DNA of 34,773 nt from Palleronia caenipelagi. GTDB taxonomy: Bacteria > Pseudomonadota > Alphaproteobacteria > Rhodobacterales > Rhodobacteraceae. Shown one piece after another: positions 16,115 through 23,634 of this stretch. Location: the NCBI RefSeq assembly GCF_007004065.1, contig NZ_VFSV01000032.1:1-34773 (forward strand), in the 5' to 3' direction. The notes beneath the pieces were generated by a model. That model was not told where the DNA came from and searched no databases. It saw only the letters and a list, made by a program, of their open reading frames with translations. The position numbers were made by a program, and so were the translations under genes. How positions within the stretch are numbered: the first letter of the stretch is position 1; the number at the start of each line of letters is the position of its first letter.

Positions 16115-17062
16115 ATGGGTGGATATATCGCAAAACGGCTGATCTCGGCCATCCCGGTTCTTCTGGGGATCACGATCATTGTGTTTCTGATCATGTCGCT
16201 GATCCCCGGCGATCCGGCCACGGCCATTCTCGGCTCCTACGCCACGCCGGAAAATGTGGAGAAGCTGAACCGTGATCTTGGCCTCGATAAGCCCATGGTG
16301 CAGCGCTATTTCATCTGGCTCGGCAATATGCTGACCGGGGATTTCGGTCGCTCGTTCTCGCTGAACCGGCCCGTTCTTGATGAGATCGTCGAGCGCTTTG
16401 GCGCCACGCTCGTTCTGGCGGGGACCAGCTTTGTACTCTGTTCCCTGCTGGGCATTCTCGCGGGTGTCGTCTCCGCCGCCCGGCAATACGGCGCGGCGGA
16501 TAAGCTCATCACCCTCGTGGTCCTCATCGGTATCTCTGTACCGTCCTTCTTCCTCGGGATGATGATGATCCTGCTCTTTGCCGTTGAGCTCCGCTGGCTT
16601 CCGGTCTCGGGGATGTACGCGATCTATGGCGGTGGCGATCTGCCGGACCTTCTGCGGCATCTGATCATGCCAGCCCTTGCGCTCGCTGCGGTGGCAACCG
16701 GTGTGATCGCCCGGCTGTCCCGGGCGGCGATGCTGGAGGTGCTGCGCCAGGATTACATCCGCACCGCGCGGGCCAAGGGCGTCCGGGAATCGCGCGTCAT
16801 CTGGGGCCATGCCCTGCGCGCAGCGATGGTCTCGATTATCCCGGTGTTGGGCATTCAGGCCGGGTTTGTCCTGTCCGGCGCGGTCTATATCGAGATCGTG
16901 TTCCAGTGGCCCGGGGTCGGACGGATGCTGGTGGATGCGATCCTTAAGCGTGATCTCCTGCTGGTGCAGGGCGGTGTGGTCTTCGTCGCCGCCTGCTACG
17001 TTTTCTTCAACATCGCCGTGGATGTGGCGCAAGCGATGCTCGACCCGAGAATAAAGACATGA
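16115..17062 (+). CDS. Dipeptide-type ABC transporter permease (DppB family)
   Basis: This 315-residue membrane protein begins GGYIAKRLISAIPVLLGIT. It has the DppB pattern SLIPGDPA near residue 30, GLDKPMVQRYFIWLGNMLTGDFGRS, and the EAA-like loop DYIRTARAKGVRESRVIWGHALR (about residues 214-236). It ends with FQWPGVGRMLVDAILKRD and MLDPRIK. About six membrane helices are predicted. ATG 16115 is chosen because family proteins begin with the first membrane helix there; an in-frame GTG at 16088 would add nine residues. The stop overlaps dppC (ATGA). The frame is intact, but its receptor and one ATPase are broken. Confidence 0.9.
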   Translation: MGGYIAKRLISAIPVLLGITIIVFLIMSLIPGDPATAILGSYATPENVEKLNRDLGLDKPMVQRYFIWLGNMLTGDFGRSFSLNRPVLDEIVERFGATLVLAGTSFVLCSLLGILAGVVSAARQYGAADKLITLVVLIGISVPSFFLGMMMILLFAVELRWLPVSGMYAIYGGGDLPDLLRHLIMPALALAAVATGVIARLSRAAMLEVLRQDYIRTARAKGVRESRVIWGHALRAAMVSIIPVLGIQAGFVLSGAVYIEIVFQWPGVGRMLVDAILKRDLLLVQGGVVFVAACYVFFNIAVDVAQAMLDPRIKT

Positions 17063-17991
17063 GGGTCTTTGCCGCGCTCCTGTTTCGCAACCGGCTGGCG
17101 GCCTTTGGGGCGGTGGTGCTGGGGCTGATCCTGATACTGGTGCTGCTGACGCCGCTTCTGCCGCTGCCCGATCCGGATCAGACCAGCACCGGGGACCGCT
17201 TCCTGCGACCCCTGTCTCCCGGCCATCTGCTGGGCACCGATCATCTGGGACGTGACCTGCTGGCGCGGCTCCTCCACGGCACCCGGCTCAGTCTCGCCGT
17301 TGGCGCGGCAGCCGCCCTGATCGCGGCCACGATCGGCTCGAGCATTGGCATCGTGGCGGGCTATTTCGGCGGGCGGATCGACAATGTCATCATGCGCTTC
17401 GTCGACATGCTCATGGCGTTTCCCTACATCCTGCTGGCGTTGGCCATCGTCGCCGCGCTGGGGCCGGGGCTGATGAATGCGCTGATCGCCGTGGCCGCCG
17501 TGAACGTCCCGTTTTTCGCCCGCAACATCCGGGGCATTGCCGTGGGGCTGGCCGGGCGCGAGTTCATCGACGCGGCGCGCCTCTCGGGCATGGGGCATGG
17601 GCGCATCATCCTGACCGAACTGCTGCCGAATGTCCTGCCGGTGATCGTCATCGCCATGTCCACGACGGTGGGATGGATGATCCTTGAGACGGCGGGGCTG
17701 AGCTTTCTCGGCCTCGGGTCGCAACCGCCGCAGGCCGATCTGGGCTCGATGCTGGGTGAGGGGCGCTCGGCGCTCATTTCCCATCCCCATACGTCGGTCG
17801 TGCCGGGGGTGATGATTTTTCTCATCGTCATGTCGGTCAACCTGCTGGGCGACGGGGTGCGGGACGCACTGGATCCGCGCTTGCGGTCCGGCGCGCTCAG
17901 CCGTCCCCAAGCCATGACCCGCGTGGCCCGGACCGGCGCGGTGCCGGCCGCCACCGAAGATCTGCTCGCCATTCAGGAGCTGGAAACCTAG
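17059..17991 (+). CDS. Dipeptide-type ABC transporter permease (DppC family), reading in frame into dppD
   Basis: This DppC-family permease has PLSPGHLLGTDHLGRDLLARLLHGTRLS (about residues 52-79), the coupling loop FIDAARLSGMGHGRIILTELLPN, and the closing NLLGDGVRDALDPRLR. The family normally ends a few residues after DPRLR (about 17885). Here the frame has no stop and continues through 35 extra residues that look like the N-terminus of a DppD ATPase (from ATG 17914: MTRVARTGAV, then LLAIQELET) until the TAG at 17989-17991. A one-base insertion near 17887 would explain this: without it the frame would read DPRLRP and stop at a TGA overlapping ATG 17914. This is inferred, not observed. Confidence 0.82.
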   Translation: MRVFAALLFRNRLAAFGAVVLGLILILVLLTPLLPLPDPDQTSTGDRFLRPLSPGHLLGTDHLGRDLLARLLHGTRLSLAVGAAAALIAATIGSSIGIVAGYFGGRIDNVIMRFVDMLMAFPYILLALAIVAALGPGLMNALIAVAAVNVPFFARNIRGIAVGLAGREFIDAARLSGMGHGRIILTELLPNVLPVIVIAMSTTVGWMILETAGLSFLGLGSQPPQADLGSMLGEGRSALISHPHTSVVPGVMIFLIVMSVNLLGDGVRDALDPRLRSGALSRPQAMTRVARTGAVPAATEDLLAIQELET

Positions 17992-18924
17992 TTCCATGTG
18001 GGCACGCGGGTCTATCGCGCGGTGGGAGGCGTCAGCCTGTCGGTGCGGCCCGGTGAATGTCTGGGCGTGATCGGCGAGAGCGGCTCGGGCAAGTCGGTCA
18101 CCGCGCTCAGCGTCATGGGTCTCGTCGCCTCGCCGCCGGGGGTGATTACCGGAGGCGCGGTGCGGTTCGAGGGCGAGGACCTGATCGGCGCGCCCTATGA
18201 GACCCTGCGTCGGAGGCGCGGCGATCGCGTGGCCTATATTTTCCAGGACCCGCTGGCGACCCTGCACCCGCTCTACCGGATCGGCGACCAGCTCGCCGAG
18301 GCGATCCGTGCCCATCACAGCATCAGCGCTGGTGAGGCGCGTGAACGGGCGATCCGCCTTCTCAACGACGTGCGGATCCCCAATGCCGGGGCCCGAATTG
18401 ACGATTATCCGCATAAATTGTCCGGCGGGATGCGTCAGCGGGTGAGCATTGCCATGGCGCTGGCGAACGAGCCCGATGTGATCATCGCGGATGAGCCGAC
18501 CACTGCGCTCGATGTGACGGTGCAGGCACAAATTCTGGCGCTGCTGGACGATCTGCGACGGGACCGCGGGCTGGCGATCATCTTCATCACCCACGATTTC
18601 GGCGTTGTGGCGCAGCTCTGCGACCGGATCGCAGTAATGTATGCGGGCCGCATCGTTGAGGAAGGTCCTACCGCCGCGGTCCTGGAGGCGCCTGCCCACC
18701 CCTACACGAGACGCCTGATCGACTGTGTGCCGGAGCTCGGACAGGGCAAGCGGCGGCTCGAAGCCATCCCCGGTCTGCCGCCCATGGTGGATGCACTGCC
18801 CGAAGGCTGTGCCTTTGCGCCGCGTTGCACGAAAGCGGTTCCCGACTGCGCCCGTGGCGATATCGCGTTGGAGCGCACGGGGACCCGGGCGGTCCGCTGC
18901 CTGATGCCGGAGGAAAGCGCCTGA
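17914..18924 (+). pseudogene. Dipeptide-type ABC transporter ATPase (DppD family), interrupted by in-frame TAG
   Basis: The ABC domain is complete downstream of the stop: Walker A GESGSGKS, Q-loop FQDPLATLHPLYRIG, signature LSGGMRQR, Walker [14 protein letters not shown]-loop ITHDFG. The oligopeptide-specific C-terminus contains the cysteines of a DppD/OppD motif (GCAFAPRCTKAVPDC). The N-terminal strand LLAIQELET-(TAG)-FHVGTRVYRAVGGVSL matches the usual DppD start if the TAG at 17989-17991 is read through. Translation could restart only at GTG/ATG-like codons after the stop (GTG 17998), losing the first beta strand. The protein is therefore probably defective, unless the TAG is suppressed. 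The end overlaps dppF (TGATG). Confidence 0.82.
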
Positions 18925-19880
18925 TGCCCGCCCTCAACGTTGATCACTTGTCGAAGACAGTCGCCCAGAAGAAGCCGCTCCTGAGGTCGGCCCCGCCCGG
19001 CGTGCGCGCGGTCCAGCTCATGAGTTTTGCGGTGGAGAAAGGCGAGACACTGGGCATCGTAGGCGAATCCGGCTGCGGCAAGTCCACGCTTGCGCGGATG
19101 CTGGTGGGTTTGCTGGAGCCCAGCGCGGGTCATATCGAGATCGCAGGCCGCGCGCTCAACACGGCGGATCCGGCAGCGTTCGGGCGGCTGATCCAATACG
19201 TCTTTCAGGACCCGATCAGCAGCCTCAACCCGCGCAAGACCATCCGGCAGATTATGGGGGCCCCGCTGCGCCATCTTTACCGGATGCCGGCGGCCGAGCG
19301 GCAGACTCGCATTGCCGAGATCTTTGCCTCGGTGAACCTGCGCGACGACTTCCTCGACCGCTACCCACACGAATTTTCCGGCGGACAGGCCCACCGCATT
19401 GGTATCGCCCGGGCGCTCGCGGCCAGCCCCGAGATCATCGTGCTGGATGAGCCCGTCTCCGCCCTCGACGTGTCCGTGCAGGCGCAGGTCCTGAACCAGC
19501 TGGCGGATCTGAAACGCCAGTTCGGGCTGACCTATCTTTTCATCACCCATGATCTCGCGGTGGTCGAGGCGGTGAGCGACCGGATCATGGTGCTTTACTT
19601 CGGATCTGTGGTCGAGATGGGGCGCGCCGAGCAGATCTTTGCACGGCCCCGCCACCCCTATACAAGGCTTCTGGCGGAGAGTGCTCCTGTCGTCGGTCGC
19701 GCGCTGAAAGCGCCCGAGCAAAAAGGCAGCGAACTGCCCGATCCGCTGAACCCGCCGCCGGGATGCGCCTTTGCCGGGCGGTGCCCGCTGGCCACCGATT
19801 TGTGCCGTCGCGAAATACCGGAATTGCGTTCTATGGGAGATGACCAGCTTGCCGCCTGCCACCACCTGATCCCCGGCTGA
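18924..19880 (+). CDS. Dipeptide-type ABC transporter ATPase (DppF family)
   Basis: At 318 residues it has Walker [11 protein letters not shown]-loop [14 protein letters not shown], Walker [13 protein letters not shown] and H-loop ITHDLAVV. The oligopeptide-type C-terminal cysteine motif is [15 protein letters not shown]. The ABC signature reads FSGGQAHR rather than the common LSGGQRQR. Start ATG 18924 overlaps the dppD stop; a longer frame upstream lies inside dppD. It should pair with DppD to power the DppB/DppC channel. Its own frame is intact, but the system around it is decaying. The regulator gene that follows begins at or just after its stop. Confidence 0.9.
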   Translation: MPALNVDHLSKTVAQKKPLLRSAPPGVRAVQLMSFAVEKGETLGIVGESGCGKSTLARMLVGLLEPSAGHIEIAGRALNTADPAAFGRLIQYVFQDPISSLNPRKTIRQIMGAPLRHLYRMPAAERQTRIAEIFASVNLRDDFLDRYPHEFSGGQAHRIGIARALAASPEIIVLDEPVSALDVSVQAQVLNQLADLKRQFGLTYLFITHDLAVVEAVSDRIMVLYFGSVVEMGRAEQIFARPRHPYTRLLAESAPVVGRALKAPEQKGSELPDPLNPPPGCAFAGRCPLATDLCRREIPELRSMGDDQLAACHHLIPG

Positions 19881-20613
19881 CACAAAGCCGAGCCGCCCGC
19901 TTCAGGTCGCCGAAGCGATCAAGGACTGGGTCGTCGAACAGGGTCTGCGCGCCGGGGACCGGCTGCCCGGCGAGGCCGAACTGATCGACCGCTTTGGTAT
20001 GTCCAAGGGGACGGTGCGCGAGGCCATGCGGATCCTTAAGGCTCAGGGGCTGATCCGGACCCGCACCGGTCCCGGCGGCGGTAATTTCGTCCATGAGGTC
20101 AGCCGCGAGCGCGCGCGGGCGCTGCTTGGCAATTATTTCTACTTCCAGAACCTGACCATCGATGACATCTACCAGCTCCGCCGCGTGCTGGAACCTGAGC
20201 TGGCTGCGACTTTGGCGGGACATGTGCCCGAAGATGTCCTTGCGCGCCTCGAAGCGAACCTGGCCGCCTATGCGCTGCCAGCCGCGACGCCGGAGGAGGA
20301 GCGCGCGCAGCACGTCGCGTCCCTGCGGTTCCATGCTATTCTGGCGGAACAGTCCGGCAATCCCCTCCTCGGCTTCGTCATTGATTTCATGGTCAAGCTC
20401 CTCTCGGATCTCACGGTCTATCGCAGACTTTACGAGCCGCAGAATCTGGAGCTCTGGAAACAGGGGCTCGACCATCACCGACGCCTTATTCTTGCGCTAC
20501 GCTCGGGTGACTCCACCGCTGCCCGCAGCACCATGGCGGATCACATGGAAATGGCTTGTACGCTGATGCGCGCTCAGGAAGCCATCATGGAGCACCGGTT
20601 TCTGTCGGATTAA
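19870..20613 (+). pseudogene. FadR-type GntR transcriptional regulator without a usable start codon
   Basis: The open frame encodes a complete FadR-subfamily regulator. The winged HTH is PLQVAEAIKDWVVEQGLRAGDRLPGEAELIDRFGMSKGTVREAMRILKAQGLI. The all-helical FCD effector domain follows (YQLRRVLEPELAATLAGHVPE; LRFHAILAEQSGNPLLGFV; HRRLILALRSGDSTAARSTMADHM). No ATG, GTG or TTG occurs in this frame between the preceding stop (19867-19869) and ATG 19999. That ATG lies in the middle of the HTH and would remove its first helices. Either initiation uses a rare codon (CTG or ATC), or the gene lost its start; a small deletion at the dppF junction is likely. If functional it would be the natural ligand for the palindrome at 14400-14415. 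Confidence 0.75.
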
Positions 20614-20710
20614 AGGGCTCAAAGATCAGTGGTTGGCTCCCGCTTTGCGATGATTTTTCGCAGACCGGTCAATGACATGGTCTGTCCGGCCCGCGTATAT
20701 GCAGCTGGCC
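20614..20710. other. Short intergenic stretch before IS6 element
   Basis: No gene is seen. CAGACC and GGTCTG can form a weak 6-bp stem near 20661-20685. The stretch ends at the left inverted repeat of the IS6-family element. Confidence 0.4.
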
Positions 20711-21514
20711 GGCACCGTAAAGTTAAGGCGGTGATCGGTGAGATATGCGATCTGGCAGCATGACCAGGACCGACCTCCATCGCCGCCATCGATTCCCGCC
20801 GGACGTGATCGCTTAGGCAGTTTGGCTGTACTTCAAGTTTCCGCTGAGTTTGCGAATGGTTGATGACCTGCTGGCGGCGCGCGGGATCATCGTGTCGCAC
20901 CAGACTGTGCGGGCCTGGGCGGAGAAATTCGGTCGGCAGTACGCCAGAAAGATCCGCGAACGGTCAACCGGGCAGATGGGCGACAAGTGGCACCTTGATG
21001 AAGTTGTGGTTAAGATCCGGGGCAGGAAACACTGGCTCTGGCGCGCCGTAGATCAGGAAGGTTTCGTCCTTGATGTCCTCGTCCAGAGCCGCCGGGACAA
21101 GAAGGCCGCCAAGCGTCTTCTCCGCAAGCTTCTGAAAAGGCACGGCGTTCCCCGTGTCATGATCACCGACAAGCTGCGGTCCTATCCGGCGGCGAAGAAG
21201 GAGATCGCGCCGGGTGTCGAGCATCGATCCCACAAAGGCATTAACAATCGTGGCGAAAACTCTCACCAACCGGTGCGACGAAGGGAGCGGATCATGAAGG
21301 GCTTCAAATCTGCGGCGCACCTACAACGCTTCGTCTCGATCCACGACCCGATTGCCAATCTGTTCCAGTTGCCCCGCCATGAAATGACCTCCGAAGAATT
21401 CCGCGATCTCCGTAAAACTGCAATGGACCATTGGTGGTCCATCGCAGACATCGAGGTCGCTTGATCAAACGGCCAACCTTCAACTCAACTAAACCAAGTT
21501 AACTTTACGGTGCC
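20711..21514 (+). mobile_element. IS6-family insertion sequence (804 bp)
   Basis: Perfect terminal inverted repeats GGCACCGTAAAGTTAA (20711-20726) and its reverse complement (21499-21514) bound one transposase frame. The match extends two more bases outward (CC/GG). Length and single-gene layout are typical of IS6. The eight bases outside each end differ (AGCTGGCC and GGTTCAAC), so no target duplication is visible. That agrees with replicative transposition and later recombination between copies, a usual IS6 behaviour that also joins and deletes flanking DNA. Confidence 0.87.
20760..21464 (+). pseudogene. IS6-family transposase, interrupted by an in-frame TAG
   Basis: From ATG 20760 the frame reads MTRTDLHRRHRFPPDVIA, then TAG (20814-20816), then AVWLYFKFPLSLRMVDDLLAARGI, which is the standard IS6 N-terminal HTH. 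A CAG-to-TAG change would explain the stop. The DDE core is present: HLDEVVVKI, MITDKLRSY and a Glu in RRRERIMKGFKS, followed by the usual C-terminus. Internal initiation at 20850 or 20856 would miss part of the DNA-binding region, so this copy is probably immobile by itself. Confidence 0.83.
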
Positions 21515-21697
21515 GGTTCAACCATTTCCGAACGGCTTCCCGGCTTCCCGGCTGACGATGACGCCTCGCTCGGCGAGCAGATCCGCTACATCCGCCGTGC
21601 TCAGCGCGAACCGATGACAGGCCCAAACGGCGTAGACGACGACTTCACGGGGAAAGCGGTAGCCCTTCAGGCGCGGCATCTCAGTTGGTATGTTCAT
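21515..21697 (-). pseudogene. 5' fragment of a second, different IS6-family transposase
   Basis: On the minus strand, ATG 21695-21697 opens MNIPTEMPRLKGYRFPREVV, then VYAVWACHRFALSTADVADL and LAERGVIVSRE. This is the N-terminal HTH of another IS6-family subgroup. It then loses frame at an 8-bp tandem duplication (CGGCTTCC twice, 21533-21548). Removing one copy restores the expected AVRKWLN up to the edge of the neighbouring IS6 element, which has replaced the rest. It is a dead remnant. Confidence 0.7.
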
Positions 21698-21931
21698 CGT
21701 GACCGGCTAAACACCCTCGGGTGCGTCTGCAAGTTGGCAATCCCTTTGGGACAGCTTTGGGGATCTGAACAACGGATGGATTCTGGTCCATCGTAGCCAT
21801 TAAGGAGCGAAGATGAACCAGAAACCTACCACATTACTTGCTGTGTGATATGCCCCATCTGGCGCGGTGTCTCACCTGCCAACCTTCTGCTGCCGCGTTA
21901 ATATCTCCGATAACAGGTACGTTCATACGGA
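21698..21931. other. Non-coding junction with a possible 11-codon ORF
   Basis: No recognisable gene. A strong Shine-Dalgarno (AAGGAG, 21802-21807) precedes ATG 21813, but the frame stops after MNQKPTTLLAV (TGA 21846-21848). It may be the severed 5' end of an older gene or a leader peptide. The promoter of the glycosyltransferase gene at 21932 should lie here, but none was obvious. Confidence 0.3.
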
Positions 21932-22909
21932 ATGGATTCGGAGATGACAGCCAGTATTGCTTTCTTTGCATCGGCTCGTTCAGGGCTCGGCCATTTGCAG
22001 CGCATCGGGAATATCGGTGCTGCGCTGCGAGCCTGTGGTTATGATGGTCATCTCAGCTTGCTTTGTAACGCCGAGGCAGACGCTGTCGATCTGATGACCT
22101 TCGACCGCGTTATCGTGACGCCCCGGGAACAGATGTCGAAAGTAGCGGGAGAGAGCGGCACAACCCTTGCGGTGTCGGACATGATGATTGTTCCCGGGAT
22201 CAAACATGTCGGCAAGCATCGTGTTTTGATACTCCGCGAGACGCCAGCGGAGCGGCTTCATCGGTTCTTTGGCGGTGAGAGTTGCTGGAATCATGTGCTT
22301 GTTCCCAATCCATCCGACCACTGGAGGCCACCAGTTGACTTGATGCCTCCCGAACGCGTTCACCCTGTCGGGTGGATTGCGCGACGGAACTGTCCACGCC
22401 AGAGAAATGATGAACGGATCGGCGTCCTGCTCGCCACCGGCGGCGGCGGAACTGCGGAGACCCGCGCGTCATTGTACCCAATGCTGTCGCAGATTCTGAG
22501 ACTGGCGCGTGGCCGGACCCGGTTTTTGGTGCATCAGGCTGTTGGTCCGCGCGCTCGGGGGGAGGTGCTCGACGAGGCGGACGCGCTTCTGGACCCGGGA
22601 TCGCGCTTGGACCTTCTGTTTCGCAGAGCAGACGTGGTCATTTCCACTGCGGGCTACAACTCTGTTCTGGAGCTGGCGGGGACTGACACCCCCACTCTGC
22701 TGGTCGCGATTCCAAGGAGTTACGATGATCAGCAGGCCCGTGTGCGCCAATGGGGCCCACGTCTCGGCCACGGGGTGGAACCCGGAGAAGAGCAGGCGGC
22801 CGCGAACTGGCTGGCAGAGCACGTCGCCCGTCCAAAGCGTCGCTCACCGGTGGATCTGGGCCCCGATGGAAGCGTCGCGGCGGCCAAAATTCTCTGCAGG
22901 CTCGCATGA
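21932..22909 (+). CDS. MurG-like (GT28/GT-B) glycosyltransferase
   Basis: A 325-residue GT-B-type protein. The N-terminal FASARSGLGHLQRIGNIGAAL corresponds to the glycine-rich acceptor loop of MurG-like enzymes. The C-terminal half has GVLLATGGGG and then VVISTAGYNSVLELAGTDTPTLLVAIPRSYDDQQARV, the sugar-nucleotide binding site (the TAGYNS-E pattern matches TGYNS-E in the fusion protein at 26414-27970). The start may be ATG 21932 or ATG 21944; neither has a strong ribosome-binding site. Its stop overlaps the phosphotransferase-fold gene (ATGA), so the two form a unit. The donor and acceptor are unknown. It is probably a specialised paralogue of the fused enzyme. Confidence 0.75.
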   Translation: MDSEMTASIAFFASARSGLGHLQRIGNIGAALRACGYDGHLSLLCNAEADAVDLMTFDRVIVTPREQMSKVAGESGTTLAVSDMMIVPGIKHVGKHRVLILRETPAERLHRFFGGESCWNHVLVPNPSDHWRPPVDLMPPERVHPVGWIARRNCPRQRNDERIGVLLATGGGGTAETRASLYPMLSQILRLARGRTRFLVHQAVGPRARGEVLDEADALLDPGSRLDLLFRRADVVISTAGYNSVLELAGTDTPTLLVAIPRSYDDQQARVRQWGPRLGHGVEPGEEQAAANWLAEHVARPKRRSPVDLGPDGSVAAAKILCRLA

Positions 22910-23634
22910 CGGACTTCGTCAAGCACTTTGCGGACGCATTTACGGCGAAACAGATCGCTTCGCGCAGCATGTCTCTGCGGGCACAGGGCTTGATCACTCC
23001 CGCTGCCCGACCGGATGGTTGCGCGGTCAGGTTCGACCGGATCGATGGGAAATCAGGCCTTTGCCTGAGTCGGATAGATCCGATCCGATGGCTTCGGCCT
23101 TTGAGCGCATTGCACCGTTGCACGCTTCCGGGACTGTGCCGGCTTGATCCCCAGCTCCGCATTCGGCCCCGTCTCCATCACCTGACCTCCCAAGACATCG
23201 CCGAAGCTTTACACGCGCTGGGTCGCCTACCGACCAAGGGCAATGCGCTGTTACACGGTGATATGCATCTGGGACAGATGATTGACGCGTCGGATGGGAC
23301 GGTCTGGCTGATTGATCTGGACGATCTTTGTCTCGGACCTGCCGAGGCAGATCTGGGCAATCTGATCGCCAATCTGGCCACGCAGGCGCAGCTGGGAGAC
23401 AGTTTTGCCAAACGCCTCGCATTCTGGCGCCGCGAGGTTGAGGCGGCCTGGGCGAAACTGGTGGAACCGGTCTGCCCGGACATCCTCGAGCGCTACATCG
23501 CGCTTGCCCTGATCCGGCGGCATCTGAAATTCCGCGAGGCCGGTCGTCCCGATTATGAGGCCGAGATCGTCGCCTGGATCAATCCCGTTGCAGCTCGAAT
23601 TTCTCCATCCGGTAGCGCAGGGTATCCCGGGTGA
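22906..23634 (+). CDS. Small phosphotransferase-fold protein (APH/choline-kinase type), mostly C-lobe
   Basis: At 242 residues it is shorter than typical aminoglycoside-phosphotransferase-fold kinases (280-400). The catalytic loop LLHGDMHLGQMI (H about 117, catalytic D about 119) and the metal-binding LIDLDDLCLGPAEADLGNL (D about 137) are intact. The N-terminal lobe (ATP-binding strands) is short or degenerate. It is translationally coupled to the preceding glycosyltransferase. Its last 56 bases overlap the convergent regulator gene. Such enzymes phosphorylate small hydroxylated or amino compounds, including sugars; here a saccharide intermediate is inferred. Two longer relatives lie at 32094-34482. 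Confidence 0.72.
   Translation: MTDFVKHFADAFTAKQIASRSMSLRAQGLITPAARPDGCAVRFDRIDGKSGLCLSRIDPIRWLRPLSALHRCTLPGLCRLDPQLRIRPRLHHLTSQDIAEALHALGRLPTKGNALLHGDMHLGQMIDASDGTVWLIDLDDLCLGPAEADLGNLIANLATQAQLGDSFAKRLAFWRREVEAAWAKLVEPVCPDILERYIALALIRRHLKFREAGRPDYEAEIVAWINPVAARISPSGSAGYPG

Noticed and set aside
16996-18699. Minus-strand frame of about 570 codons opposite dppC/dppD
   Set aside because: Antisense shadow with low-complexity His/Arg/Gln/Asp composition and no recognisable domain.
12741-20816. Stop-codon reassignment of TAG as a genetic-code change
   Set aside because: The carbamoylase itself also ends in TAG, the binding-protein gene carries a TGA and a frameshift as well, and this bacterial group uses the standard code. 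Kept only as a checkable alternative.
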